Positions 24,552 to 33,355 of a stretch of 64,000 bases of DNA are shown here, one piece after another. How positions within the stretch are numbered: the stretch's first letter is position 1; each line of letters opens with the position of its first letter. Made by a program: the position numbers and the translations under genes. Source of the stretch: an uncultured Rhodospirillaceae bacterium (GTDB lineage: Bacteria > Pseudomonadota > Alphaproteobacteria > Rhodospirillales > Magnetospirillaceae); contig CALABS010000074.1 in the NCBI GenBank assembly GCA_937887565.1, positions 62,001 to 126,000 of the forward strand, in the 5' to 3' direction. A model generated the notes under the pieces. It did no database searches. It saw only the letters and a program-made list of their open reading frames with translations, and had not been told where the DNA came from.

Positions 24552-24788
24552 TTTTTCCCGGGCAAGCGGGGTGGGCGGCGAAAGGCGACCGCAGAGGCCC
24601 GCCTCCGGAGGACGGGTGCACCCGCAGGGCCGGAGCGATAGCGGAGGACCCCGCCGAAGGCGGGGTTGCGCCCGGCCGCGGCGGGCCTAGAAGGGAGCGC
24701 CGCCCACCCCGCGCCGCCGGGAAAAAGATGATGAGAACCGCGCCGGCCAAAGGCCGGCGGGCCATCGGCGCCCGCGAAGGCGGGCGCC
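24552..24788 (-). promoter_or_regulatory. Element B: large multi-branched palindromic leader of ardC
   Basis: Nested perfect stems: TTTTTCCCGG/CCGGGAAAAA (24552-24561 with 24717-24726), then 15 bp GCGGGGTGGGCGGCG/CGCCGCCCACCCCGC (24566-24580 with 24698-24712). Inside is GGCCC/GGGCC (24596-24600 with 24627-24631) enclosing palindromes at 24602-24611 and 24613-24624, and CCCCGCC/GGCGGGG (24649-24665). To the right are CGCCGGCC/GGCCGGCG (24741-24759) and GGCGCCCGC/GCGGGCGCC (24767-24788). The 11-mer GCGGAGGACCC (24641-24651) is shared with element A. Confidence 0.65.
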
Positions 24789-24946
24789 AGGACCAGGTTC
24801 GGACGAACGACTTGGAGGCATTACCCGTAAGGCGCCGTTGCGGTCCGTTCGCGCTTTTGCGATGCTGGCGGGCTGAATCGGGTATCCGCCGTCAATCTTT
24901 ATGCTGTCCTCGGCGGTTTTCACCACGGCAGCCAGAGGGGGCGATT

Positions 24947-25213
24947 TTGGTCAAACCAGAGCTTGAGCCGGAAATTGCGGACGAAGTGCCCTGGTCGCCG
25001 ACATTGACCGAATACGACGAGCGCCATCTGGTCGTTTATTTGCGCCTGCTCCATGCCAGCGCGGAGAATGCCAGCGACGAGGAGATGACGCGCATCGTGC
25101 TGCGCATCGATCCGGCCAAGGAGCCGGAGCGCGCGCGCAAGGCGCTGGACAGCCATCTCCGCCGTGCCCGCTGGATGACCGAACACGGCTATCGCCATCT
25201 GCTGGAGGGCTGA
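24947..25213 (+). CDS. Small DUF2285-type ICE protein
   Basis: 88 aa from a TTG start with GAGGGGG 6 nt upstream; no ATG fits. The sequence (LTEYDERHLVVYLRLLHASAE...IDPAKEPERARKALDSHLRRARWMTEHGYRHLLEG) is a small helical protein regularly found beside ArdC in alphaproteobacterial ICEs. I assign it to the DUF2285-related set with moderate certainty. It converges on the frameshifted regulator gene with only 2 nt between stops. Confidence 0.7.
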   Translation: MVKPELEPEIADEVPWSPTLTEYDERHLVVYLRLLHASAENASDEEMTRIVLRIDPAKEPERARKALDSHLRRARWMTEHGYRHLLEG

Positions 25214-25215
25214 GC

Positions 25216-26035
25216 TCAGCGCAGGAACCGGCGCCAGCCGCCTTCCATCAGGGCGCGGCCGCGCTTGACAGCGCGCCGCACTTGGTCGCGTAAGTTGTCT
25301 CCTGGATCATTCCAATCACGATCGACGCGCGCCTCCCCGAACAGGGCGATGGCGATGTCGCGGAAGGCCGCGCCGGCGAGCCAGCCGTGCAGGGCCCGCA
25401 ACACCCCGACGAGGCGGGCGCCTCGCGCGTCAGGTGGGTACAGGACGGGGCGAAGGGTGCGGTGGTGGCGCAGATCGGCCAGCCGGCGAAGCGCCAGCAG
25501 GCGCGCCGGGGCGATCGCTGGATCGGGCAGTGCATCGGTCAGCAGGCGGTCGCCGGCCAGCAGCGAGCCGCCGGAGATGGCCAGTTGCAGCCGCCGGCCT
25601 CCCTCGGCGAACAGCACATGCTCGCTGCCGTCGGCCAGGGTGAGGATGGTGGTCCGGCAGGACAGCTCACCAATGCCGAGGGGATCGGCGGCGCAACCGG
25701 CGCCGTCCCGCACGGCGACAAGGGGGAGAACGGCGGAGCAGGCCGAAGGCTGCCAGAAGACGGAGCCATCGATGGCGCTGTGCTCGGGTGAGGCGAAAGG
25801 GCAAGACGTCCCAAACCGATGCCTCGGCCACATCGGCGGCGCGCAAATGGACGATCTTGCCCACCTGTTCCGGTACCGGCGAAACGCGGCCGGCCCAGGC
25901 GGCGAACGTGGCCTGATAGCGGGGATTGCAGCGCAGGAACTCCCAGGCCCATCCGTCGCCTGGCAGGGCCAGGAGTTGGCTGCAGCTCTCGGTGGACCGC
26001 CAGTCGAACGGTCCGCCAGGGGGCGCGGTTGTCAT
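25216..26035 (-). pseudogene. DUF6499/DUF2285 transcriptional regulator-like gene, frameshifted
   Basis: The N-terminal part, from ATG 26035, reads FDWRSTESCSQLL...GWAWEFLRCNPRYQATFAAW up to VWDVLPF. The continuation is in the next frame from CPFASPEHS onward and ends with DIAIALFGEARVDRDWNDPGDNLRDQVRRAVKRG, a DUF2285 DNA-binding domain. One extra base in the AAAGGG run at 25796-25801 explains the break. The restored product would be about 272 aa and normally lies near the ICE integrase, which is absent here. Confidence 0.8.
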
Positions 26036-26755
26036 GGTGCTCGTCCTTCCTCGCGTCCGTCCTCCACGTCGGTGCCGCCACCCTGCCACACCGGCCGTCG
26101 AAGTGACGCAACGGGCGCGAGCACCCCCTGCAGGAAGGCGGTTTACAGGTTTGCAGCACTCCATTAATTATTGGTTGATCGAGTGCACGAAGATATAGAC
26201 CTAGACTTCAGATAGATATGAGGCAGAAATTTCATCCTCGATGGAAGATGCCAGAGTCTTAACCTTTAAAGAACTTAAAATTGTTGATATTTGAACTTCC
26301 TCAGTTGGAAGATCCTGGGTGGGTGGGGAGCCCCGGTGAGGAAGTGGCGACCCAGGCGCGGCAGCGCGAACCGTCCCCTTTGCCGAGCATCCATGCCAAG
26401 AACAGCTTTCTGAGGTCAGGAAAGCGTCCGAGCGATTGCTCGCCTACCCAGGGTCACGATCGCGTAAGGTGGCAAGCGGTCAGGGGGATCACCTTGCAAG
26501 TAAGGCAAGAAGAAGCAGTAAAGGGCTACACCGACCTCGCCCCCTCAATCGCTCACATGCGCAAATTAGAACTCAAAGGCGTGCAGCGGTAAGGAGGCTG
26601 CCGACAGCTTGGGGAGAGCCTCTGGCGGACAGGCGTGTCCGCCGGGGAAGATGGCTGCAAGAACGAGAACCGCTTTCAGACCTTGGAACTCTGCACTTTT
26701 CAGGTCGTTTCACAAAAGAGAATTGATCTTCGTAAAGGAAGCGCGGGTGCCAGTA
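26036..26755. other. Non-coding gap, probable right boundary of the ICE backbone
   Basis: About 720 nt with lower GC than the flanks, for example around 26160-26300. No gene, tRNA or integrase fragment is recognised. One hairpin, GGCGGACA/TGTCCGCC with a GGCG loop, lies near 26624-26643. Composition and content change here from transfer genes to respiratory-type genes. Confidence 0.5.
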
Positions 26756-27316
26756 ATGCACGGCGGCCTCCACAACAGTGACGAAGGGAAATCGCAAGCC
26801 GCGACCCGGCGTGACTTCCTCGTCCTCGCCACCACCTGCACGGCGGCTCTCGGCACCGCACTCGGCCTATGGCCGTTCATCGACAGCATGAACCCGGCAC
26901 AAGACATCCTGGCGACGGCGGAAACCGAAGTCGATCTTTCGCCGATTGCGGTGGGGCAGCGGATCACAGTCAAGTGGCAAGGCAAGCCAGTGTTTATCGC
27001 TCACCGGACCGTGGACGAAATTCGGCGGGTGAAGGCCGATGATCGAGCCCGCCTCATCGACCCCGAACGCGACGATGTGCGTGTGCAGAATCCGGAGTGG
27101 CTGATCGTCGTCGGCGTCTGCACCCATCTGGGATGCATTCCGTTGGGGCAGAAGGCAAGCGACCCCAAGGGTGCGTTCGGGGGCTGGTTCTGCCCCTGCC
27201 ATGGCTCCGTTTACGACGCTTCTGGCCGCGTGCGCAGGGGGCCCGCTCCAAGAAATCTTGTCGTGCCGCCCTATGTGTTCACGGGCAGCGATATCGTTGT
27301 GATCGGTCGGAAGTGA
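26756..27316 (+). CDS. petA: Rieske iron-sulfur protein (ubiquinol-cytochrome c reductase type), orphan
   Basis: 186 aa from the ATG at 26756 (GGAAG upstream). A twin-arginine signal (TRRDFLVLATTC, residues 17-28) leads to a membrane anchor. Cluster ligands are CTHLGC at 122-127 and CPCHGS at 146-151, with the closing GPAPRNLVVPPY. The length matches bacterial bc1 Rieske subunits. No cytochrome b or c1 gene follows, so it may be a spare subunit or serve another quinol-dependent reaction. Confidence 0.92.
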   Translation: MHGGLHNSDEGKSQAATRRDFLVLATTCTAALGTALGLWPFIDSMNPAQDILATAETEVDLSPIAVGQRITVKWQGKPVFIAHRTVDEIRRVKADDRARLIDPERDDVRVQNPEWLIVVGVCTHLGCIPLGQKASDPKGAFGGWFCPCHGSVYDASGRVRRGPAPRNLVVPPYVFTGSDIVVIGRK

Positions 27317-27338
27317 GACGAGAAGGAGCCTCGCACGC

Positions 27339-27563
27339 ATGCACCCCCGCACCGATGCCATGGTGAACGGTGCCTTGGTCGGCATCGGCACGCTCGGGAT
27401 CGTGGACAATATCGTCGTTCATTGGCTGTGGCAGCTTCACCGCGCCGTGCCGGGGGCGCATGCCCTCGGCGTTGAAATCACGCTTGTGGTTGCCAGCGCC
27501 GGCTTGGTGGCCCTGGGCATCTGGTGCGAACGTCGAGCACGACTTGCCCAGCCTCGCATTTAG
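27339..27563 (+). CDS. Small two-helix membrane protein, DUF2243-like
   Basis: 74 aa with two hydrophobic segments (about residues 10-28 and 45-65) and the block GIVDNIVVHWLWQLHRAVPG, which resembles DUF2243 proteins. It is shorter than most of that family. It starts 22 nt after the Rieske gene with GAAGGAG upstream, so it is probably cotranscribed. Function unknown. Confidence 0.65.
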   Translation: MHPRTDAMVNGALVGIGTLGIVDNIVVHWLWQLHRAVPGAHALGVEITLVVASAGLVALGIWCERRARLAQPRI

Positions 27564-27666
27564 GCAAACCTATGCGGCCCGAAGGGCCCACAACCTCGGC
27601 GAACTTGGAACCGGCCGCCTTCCCCCGAGTTTACCTGACGCAACCGCGCAGCGTGCGAGGGAAAGG

Positions 27667-30189
27667 GTGGCGGAACCCAAGGGCACGATCATTGTCACCG
27701 GCAGCAGCGGATTCATCGGACGAGCCATCGTCGAACGGCTCGCTGGCGACTATGCCGTGGTCGGTTTCGACGTCCATCCACCCAAGGCCCTGCCGCCGGC
27801 CGCCACCTTCGAGTCGGTCAATCTCACCTCGGATGAGAGCGTCCGCGACGCCCTGGCCCGAGTGCGGCAACACCATGGAGACAACCTCACGTCGGTCATC
27901 CACCTCGCCGCCTATTTCGACCTCACCGGCAAGCCCAATCCGTTGTACGAGGACATCACGGTGCGCGGCACCGGCCGGCTGCTGCGGGAGTTGCGGTCGT
28001 TCAAGGTCGAGCAGTTCGTGTTCGCCAGCACCATGCTGGTCCATGCGGCCGCCAAGCCTGGTGAGGCAATCAGCGAGGATCGGCCGCTGGATGCCAAGTT
28101 GCCCTATCGCGCGTCAAAGATCGCGGCGGAGGGACTGATCCATCGGGAACGGGGAATCACCCCGGTCGTTACCCTGCGCGCTGCCGGCGTGTTCGACGAC
28201 ATGTGCCGCAACGCCTTCCTCGCCCACCAGATCGCCCGCATCCGCGAACGCTCGCTGCGCGGGCGCGTCTATCCCGGCGACCTGCGCACCGGCCAGTCCT
28301 TCCTGCACCTCGACGACCTGGTGGATGCCATCGCCCGGCTGGTGGAGCGCCGCCACGCGCTGCCGCCCGAACTGCCGCTACTGGTCGGCGATCCGGAGGC
28401 CACGGGCTACGGCGAGCTGCAACGGGAGATCAGCCGGCTGATCCACGGCGAGGACTGGGAGACTTGGGAGATGCCGAAGCCGCTGGCCAAGGCCGGCGCC
28501 TGGGTGGAGACCGAGTTGCTGGGCGAGGATCCGTTCATCCGGCCGTGGATGGTGGACATCGCCGACGACCATTACGCCCTCGACATCACCCGCGCCCGCA
28601 GCCTGCTCGGCTGGGAGCCTAAGCGCCCGCTGCGCGCCACGTTGCCGACAATGATCGAGGCGCTCAAGGCCGATCCCGTCGGCTGGTACAGGGCCAACAA
28701 GCTGGACACCGCCAAGGTGGCGGCAACCGCACCCCGCCACGAGGCGACGCACGGCCCTGCCCATGACGAGGCAATGGCGCACCACATGGCCGGCATGGCC
28801 TCCATGCACTGGTCCATGCTGTGGGTGCATTTCCTGGTGATTGCCCTCGGGCTCTGGCTGCTGACCAGCCCGTTCCAGTTCGCCCTGTTCACCCCGGCGG
28901 CGGCGCAGACTGCCCGCGACATTACCGCGGAGCGCGGCCTGTGGGATGCCGGCCTCCGCAATGCGCTGACCGGCTGGAGCGACATCGCCAGCGGCCTGTT
29001 GCTCGTCCTCTTCGGCAGCCTGTCGCTGTCGCCGCGATGGGCCTGGGCGCAATGGGGGACCACGGCCGTCGGGTTGTGGCTGCTGTTCGCGCCGCTCGTT
29101 TTCTGGACCCCGAGCGCGGCGGCCTATGCCAACGACACCGCCATCGGCGCGCTGGCCATCGCCTTCTCGGTGCTGGTGCCGATGATGCCGGGCATGAGTC
29201 ACGAGGGCATGATGGACCCGTCCACCATCCCCGCCGGCTGGACCTATTCGCCGTCGAGCTGGCTCCAGCGCCTGCCCATCATCGCCCTGGGGCTGGTCGG
29301 CTTCTTGATCGCCCGCTATCTGGCGGCCTACCAGATGGGGCACATCGAGGCGGTGTGGGAGCCGTTCTTCGCCGGTGAGGCGGGCAAGAACGGCACCGAG
29401 CACATCATCACCTCCGACGTTTCCAAAGCCTGGCCGATCGCCGATGCCGGGCTGGGCGCCACCAGCTACATGCTGGAGGTTCTGATGGGGGCCATGGGCA
29501 CGGTCACCCGCTGGCGCACCATGCCGTGGATGGTGACCTTCTTCTTCGTCCTGGTGGTGCCGCTGGGCGGGGTGTCCATCTTCTTCATCATCATCCAGCC
29601 GATCATGATCGGCACCTATTGCACCCTCTGCCTGATCGCCGCCTTCGCCATGCTGCTGATGATTCCGCTGGCGCTGGACGAGGTGGTGGCCATGGCCCAG
29701 TACATGCGCCGGGCGGTGCGCGACGACCGCCCGTTCCTGCGCACCTTCCTCCAGGGCGGACCGGATCCGGTCGGCCAGACCGGGCAAGAGGCCGGCTTCG
29801 ATGCGCCATTGGGGACACAGGTGGCGACGGCAGTGCGGGGCGTCACCATGCCATGGACGCTGCTAGCAAGCTCGGTGTTGGGGGTGTGGCTGATGTTCTC
29901 CCGCGTCGTTTTCGACGCAGAAGGAGCGGTCGCCGACAGCGACCATCTGGTCGGTGCGCTGGTCCTCACCGTGGCGGTTTCCGCCATGGCCGAGGTGGCG
30001 AGGCCCCTGCGGTTCGTCAATCTCCTGTTCGGCCTGTGGCTGGTCGCTGCACCCTGGCTCCTCGCCGGCGCCGGCATCGCCGCCGCGTGGAACGACGTGG
30101 TCTGCGGCCTGGTGATCGCCGGCCTCAGCCTGCCGCGGGGTCGGCGGAGCGCGGAGCATTACGGCGCCTGGGACCGCTACGTGGTCTGA
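27667..30189 (+). CDS. Fusion of NAD-dependent epimerase-like domain with SPW and VKOR-like membrane domains
   Basis: 840 aa from a GTG start at 27667 (GAGGGAAAG upstream); the frame is open further left but overlaps the previous gene. Residues 1-330 are an extended SDR: TGSSGFIG at 11-18, YRASK at 147-151. Residues about 370-560 form SPW-like helix pairs (MHWSMLWVHF, GWSDIASGLLL). Residues about 600-680 are VKOR-like with the active-site CTLC at Cys 652 and 655. Two more SPW-type helix pairs end the protein. The second VKOR cysteine pair is not obvious. Role unknown, possibly envelope thiol redox. Confidence 0.8.
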   Translation: MAEPKGTIIVTGSSGFIGRAIVERLAGDYAVVGFDVHPPKALPPAATFESVNLTSDESVRDALARVRQHHGDNLTSVIHLAAYFDLTGKPNPLYEDITVRGTGRLLRELRSFKVEQFVFASTMLVHAAAKPGEAISEDRPLDAKLPYRASKIAAEGLIHRERGITPVVTLRAAGVFDDMCRNAFLAHQIARIRERSLRGRVYPGDLRTGQSFLHLDDLVDAIARLVERRHALPPELPLLVGDPEATGYGELQREISRLIHGEDWETWEMPKPLAKAGAWVETELLGEDPFIRPWMVDIADDHYALDITRARSLLGWEPKRPLRATLPTMIEALKADPVGWYRANKLDTAKVAATAPRHEATHGPAHDEAMAHHMAGMASMHWSMLWVHFLVIALGLWLLTSPFQFALFTPAAAQTARDITAERGLWDAGLRNALTGWSDIASGLLLVLFGSLSLSPRWAWAQWGTTAVGLWLLFAPLVFWTPSAAAYANDTAIGALAIAFSVLVPMMPGMSHEGMMDPSTIPAGWTYSPSSWLQRLPIIALGLVGFLIARYLAAYQMGHIEAVWEPFFAGEAGKNGTEHIITSDVSKAWPIADAGLGATSYMLEVLMGAMGTVTRWRTMPWMVTFFFVLVVPLGGVSIFFIIIQPIMIGTYCTLCLIAAFAMLLMIPLALDEVVAMAQYMRRAVRDDRPFLRTFLQGGPDPVGQTGQEAGFDAPLGTQVATAVRGVTMPWTLLASSVLGVWLMFSRVVFDAEGAVADSDHLVGALVLTVAVSAMAEVARPLRFVNLLFGLWLVAAPWLLAGAGIAAAWNDVVCGLVIAGLSLPRGRRSAEHYGAWDRYVV

Positions 30190-30237
30190 CGGACTCCCAG
30201 GTTTTGCGGGCAACAGGATCAAATCGGAGGCCGTCGG

Positions 30238-30435
30238 ATGGCCGAACGGAAGGTCGTCGTCATCACCGCCAACCTGTACCACCCCGTCGCTCACCTGCAC
30301 AGGCTGCATGGCTCCTTCGACCGGGAAGCACGCCATCGCTCCTGGCAGATAGAGCTGATGAGGCACCGTTCGCTGGCCGCCGTCGTCCTCGTCGCCTGTA
30401 GTCTTGCCGCAGTGGTGGCATGGGGGTTGCGGTGA
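30238..30435 (+). CDS. Small membrane-anchored hypothetical protein
   Basis: 65 aa with a polar His-rich N-terminal half (HPVAHLHRLH) and one C-terminal hydrophobic helix (LAAVVLVACSLAAVVAWGL). GGAGG stands 8 nt before the ATG, and it follows the fusion gene in the same direction. No family recognised. Confidence 0.55.
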   Translation: MAERKVVVITANLYHPVAHLHRLHGSFDREARHRSWQIELMRHRSLAAVVLVACSLAAVVAWGLR

Positions 30436-30443
30436 CCTCGGCC

Positions 30444-32252
30444 CTATACCGCGGGTTGGCCCTGCGACCGCTCGTGTGCCGGCCCGCGCCAGGTCGCCAG
30501 ATTGTGGGCGGTGTTGATCAAGGCGACGTGCGAGAACGCCTGCGGGAAATTACCTAGTTGCCGGCCGGTCACGGTATCATATTCCTCGGCCAGCAGGCCA
30601 ACGTCGTTGCGCAACGCCAGCAGGCGCTCGAACAGGGCCAGCGCCTCGTCGCGCCTTCCGCTCATGACCAGGACGTCGGCGTACCAGAACGAACAGGCGA
30701 GGAATGCGCCTTCGCCTGGTGGCAGGCCGTCGACGTCGGGGGAGTTGCGGTAGCGGCGCACCAGCCCGTCCTCCATTAGCCGGCGTTCGATGGCGCGCAC
30801 GGTTCCCTGGACCCGGGGATCCTGGCAAGGTAGGAAGCCCACGAGCGGAATCATGAGCAGCGACGCATCCGGATCCTTGGCGCCGTAATATTGGACGAAA
30901 GTGTCCTGGCCATGGTCGTAGCCATGGCGGCACACATCGGCATGGATGTGGGCGCGAAGGTCCCGCCAGCGGTCGAAATCGAGGGGAAGCCGATAGCGTT
31001 CCGCGTCCTTGACCATGCGGTCGATGGCCAGCCAGGCCATGACCTTGGAATGGGTGAAATGGCGTCGCGGCCCGCGAACCTCCCACAGACCCTCATCGGG
31101 TTGGCACCAGACCGATTCGATGCAGTCGAGGAATGCCTGGTGCAGGCTCCACACCTCTTCGAGAGGCTCGATGCCGTGGGCACGCGCCGCATGAAGGACG
31201 TCCATAATCTCGCCGAACACATCGATCTGGAGCTGGCTGCGGGCCAGGTTGCCGACACGGACAGGGTGGCTGCCTTCATATCCCGGCAGCCAGGGCACGT
31301 CCCATTCGGGTAGGCGGGGTTCACCGGCCAAGCCGTAGACAGACTGCACCTGCTCCGGGTGGCTGGCCGTCGCGCGCAGCAGCCATTCGCGCCACGCGAC
31401 TGCTTCGTCGCGGTAGCCGGAATTCATCAGCGCATAGAGGGTGAAGGTGGCGTCCCTGAGCCAGCAGTAGCGGTAGTCCCAGTTGCGGATTCCTCCCGGC
31501 TGCTCGGGCAGCGAGGTGGTGGCGGCAGCGACGATGCCGCCGGTGGGGCTGTAGGTCAGCGCCTTCAGCGTGATGAGCGATCGCTCGACCGCGTCATGCC
31601 ATTCCCCGGGGGCATGACAGCGCGACGACCATCGGCGCCACCAATTCTCCGTCTCGTCGAGCGCCCTGATGGGGTCCAGCGTGCGCGGCCGCACGCGATG
31701 CGACGGGTGCCATTCGACGCTGAATGCCAGTTGCTGGCCGGCCGCGACGCTGAACTCAGTGATGGCCCGCCGGCTGTCAGCATCGATGGGCACCGGCGCG
31801 TCGAAATGAACGGCATCGGGTCCGGCGACGGCCACCATCGCGCCGTCGTGGCGGCGAACCCAAGGAACCACCCGACCATAGTCAAAGCGGATGGCCAACT
31901 CCGACTTGAACCGAGTGGTCCCCTCGACAGCACTGACGATGCGGACCAGATCAACTCGTTCGTCGGCGACCGAGATGGGCATGAAATCGGTGACGACGGC
32001 CACGCCATCCTCGGTCTCAAAGCGGGTGTCGAGGACCAGCGTGCCGGGCCGGTAGCGGCGGCTCACACCATGGATGCGGCCGATGGGGGCGATCTGCCAC
32101 CGGCCATTGTCCGGCGTGCCGAGGAGAGCGGCAAAGCAGGCGGGAGCATCGAAGCGCGGCAGGCACAGCCAGTCCACCGAACCGTCCTTGCCGACCAGCG
32201 CTGCCGTGAAGGTATCACCGATCAGAGCGTAGTCTTCGATCCGCTGGCTCAT
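30444..32252 (-). CDS. Glycoside hydrolase family 15 protein (glucoamylase/trehalase-like)
   Basis: 602 aa, no signal peptide, start MSQRIEDYALIGD typical of bacterial cytoplasmic GH15 proteins. The N-terminal beta-sandwich is followed by the (alpha/alpha)6 barrel with IRNWDYRYCWLRDATFTLYAL, PDEGLWEVRG (probable catalytic acid region) and LLAEEYD near the C-terminus (probable base). Bacterial members hydrolyse alpha-1,1 trehalose or alpha-1,4 glucans; the substrate here is not decidable. It converges with the preceding plus-strand gene. Confidence 0.92.
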   Translation of the reverse strand: MSQRIEDYALIGDTFTAALVGKDGSVDWLCLPRFDAPACFAALLGTPDNGRWQIAPIGRIHGVSRRYRPGTLVLDTRFETEDGVAVVTDFMPISVADERVDLVRIVSAVEGTTRFKSELAIRFDYGRVVPWVRRHDGAMVAVAGPDAVHFDAPVPIDADSRRAITEFSVAAGQQLAFSVEWHPSHRVRPRTLDPIRALDETENWWRRWSSRCHAPGEWHDAVERSLITLKALTYSPTGGIVAAATTSLPEQPGGIRNWDYRYCWLRDATFTLYALMNSGYRDEAVAWREWLLRATASHPEQVQSVYGLAGEPRLPEWDVPWLPGYEGSHPVRVGNLARSQLQIDVFGEIMDVLHAARAHGIEPLEEVWSLHQAFLDCIESVWCQPDEGLWEVRGPRRHFTHSKVMAWLAIDRMVKDAERYRLPLDFDRWRDLRAHIHADVCRHGYDHGQDTFVQYYGAKDPDASLLMIPLVGFLPCQDPRVQGTVRAIERRLMEDGLVRRYRNSPDVDGLPPGEGAFLACSFWYADVLVMSGRRDEALALFERLLALRNDVGLLAEEYDTVTGRQLGNFPQAFSHVALINTAHNLATWRGPAHERSQGQPAV

Positions 32253-32325
32253 CCCGGCCTCACATGCGCCTCAAAACGATAGTGTGCGAACACCAGCCAC
32301 TCACCGCGGTTTCAGCCACCTCCCG

Positions 32326-32460
32326 TTATTTGGGCCGGGGCGAGCGCAGGTACTTGATCAGAGCGGCAATCCCCAGGACAAGCAGAACCAGCACCAGAAG
32401 CCACAGCAGGCCGGCGCCGAGCATGCCCCACACCATGGTCTCGCCCATGTGATCCATCAT
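32326..32460 (-). CDS. Small single-helix membrane protein of the copper cluster
   Basis: 44 aa, starting MMDHMGETMVWGM, one long hydrophobic helix (LLWLLVLVLLVLGIAALI) and a basic tail. The Met/His-rich N-terminus and its place at the end of the copper-resistance run suggest a metal-related membrane peptide. The start has GGAGGC 4 nt upstream. A small gene easily missed. Confidence 0.65.
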   Translation of the reverse strand: MMDHMGETMVWGMLGAGLLWLLVLVLLVLGIAALIKYLRSPRPK

Positions 32461-32473
32461 GATCGCCTCCTCG

Positions 32474-32497
32474 CCGGGAGGCGACCCCGCCTCCCGG
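32474..32497. repeat. CCGGGAGGC palindrome, second copy
   Basis: CCGGGAGGC/GCCTCCCGG with a 6-nt loop. The stem is identical to that at 3282-3302 in the trb operon. It sits between the small membrane protein and the Met-rich protein genes. Confidence 0.55.
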
Positions 32498-32517
32498 GCA
32501 GTTCATTGGGACGTCAC

Positions 32518-32796
32518 TCAGCGGCTCTGCCCCTGAGGACGGGCGGGCGCCTGCGGCGCCTCGGAGGCGGCATGGTGCTGGACCATGCCCTTCATCATGG
32601 TGTTGCAGGTCTCCATCATCTCGGTCATCTGGGCCATCATCGGCATCATGCCCATCATCCCCATGCCGTCGCCCTGCCCCATCATCGGGCGGTCGGGTGC
32701 GGCGGGTCCGCCTTGACTCCCTTGGGCAAGGGCCGCTCCGGCCAGGCCGATGGTGGCCGCAACGGCAGCGATGGCGCTCAACGTGCTGATACGCAT
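32518..32796 (-). CDS. Met-rich periplasmic protein
   Basis: 92 aa. A signal peptide ends GAALAQG; the mature part has a Met-rich tract (MGQGDGMGMMGMMPMMAQM) and CNTMMKGMVQHH. Methionine and histidine clusters of this kind bind Cu(I)/Ag(I). The start at 32796 has AAGGAGAAT upstream. Family unknown; copper binding is inferred from composition and neighbours. Confidence 0.75.
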   Translation of the reverse strand: MRISTLSAIAAVAATIGLAGAALAQGSQGGPAAPDRPMMGQGDGMGMMGMMPMMAQMTEMMETCNTMMKGMVQHHAASEAPQAPARPQGQSR

Positions 32797-32822
32797 GGCA
32801 ATTCTCCTTGGTCTGTGGTGGG

Positions 32823-33284
32823 TCATTTCCGGGCCGCCTCGGTGCGCCGCTGTTGCTCCTTGCGGATCTCGGGAGGCCAGGAACTCTTGATGTAGGCCAG
32901 CACCGCCCAGATCTGCTCGTCGGTGAGCGTGCCGCCGAAGGCCGGCATGTCGCTCTCGTAGCCGGGCGGGGCGTAAGCGGTGATCCCCTTCTTGACGATG
33001 CCGAACAGATCACCGTCGGGGTGGTGCCAGGTGTGCCCCTCGGCATCGTGCGGCGGGGCAGGCAGGCGGCTGTCGGGCTTGCGGCTCCGCCAGTCGGGCT
33101 GGCCTTCCAGCTTAGCGCCGTGGCACGAGGCGCAGTTATTCTCGTAGACCGCCTTGCCGAGCGCCACTTGCCGGGGATCGTCGGGATCGGCCTTCCCTGC
33201 CGGGTCGCCGAGCATCACGACGGCCGCCGCGATGGCGGCGGTGCCAAGGGTGGCGACCACTGCGGCAATGGCAACCATCTTCAT
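32823..33284 (-). CDS. Class I cytochrome c
   Basis: 153 aa with an N-terminal hydrophobic anchor or signal (residues 3-25), haem motif CASCH near residue 52, and a distal Met candidate in SDMPAFGG. The mono-haem fold ends with TDEQIWAVLAYIKSSWP. This type is common in copper-resistance clusters of Alphaproteobacteria. The start MKMVAIAA at 33284 has AAGGAA upstream. Confidence 0.9.
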   Translation of the reverse strand: MKMVAIAAVVATLGTAAIAAAVVMLGDPAGKADPDDPRQVALGKAVYENNCASCHGAKLEGQPDWRSRKPDSRLPAPPHDAEGHTWHHPDGDLFGIVKKGITAYAPPGYESDMPAFGGTLTDEQIWAVLAYIKSSWPPEIRKEQQRRTEAARK

Positions 33285-33355
33285 CTGGCATTTCCTTCCT
33301 TGCTCGACAATGGGGAGCAAGCCGGCGCAGGGATCCACGCCGGCCCTCCCGCCAA

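Noticed and set aside
26281..26592. A 103-codon plus-strand frame in the gap at the ICE boundary
   Set aside because: No signal, domain or ribosome-binding site; the region looks non-coding and AT-richer.
26036..26755. Possible tRNA or att site at the ICE boundary
   Set aside because: I looked for tRNA-like arms and for a direct repeat matching the other end, but found none that could be supported; the other end is outside the window.
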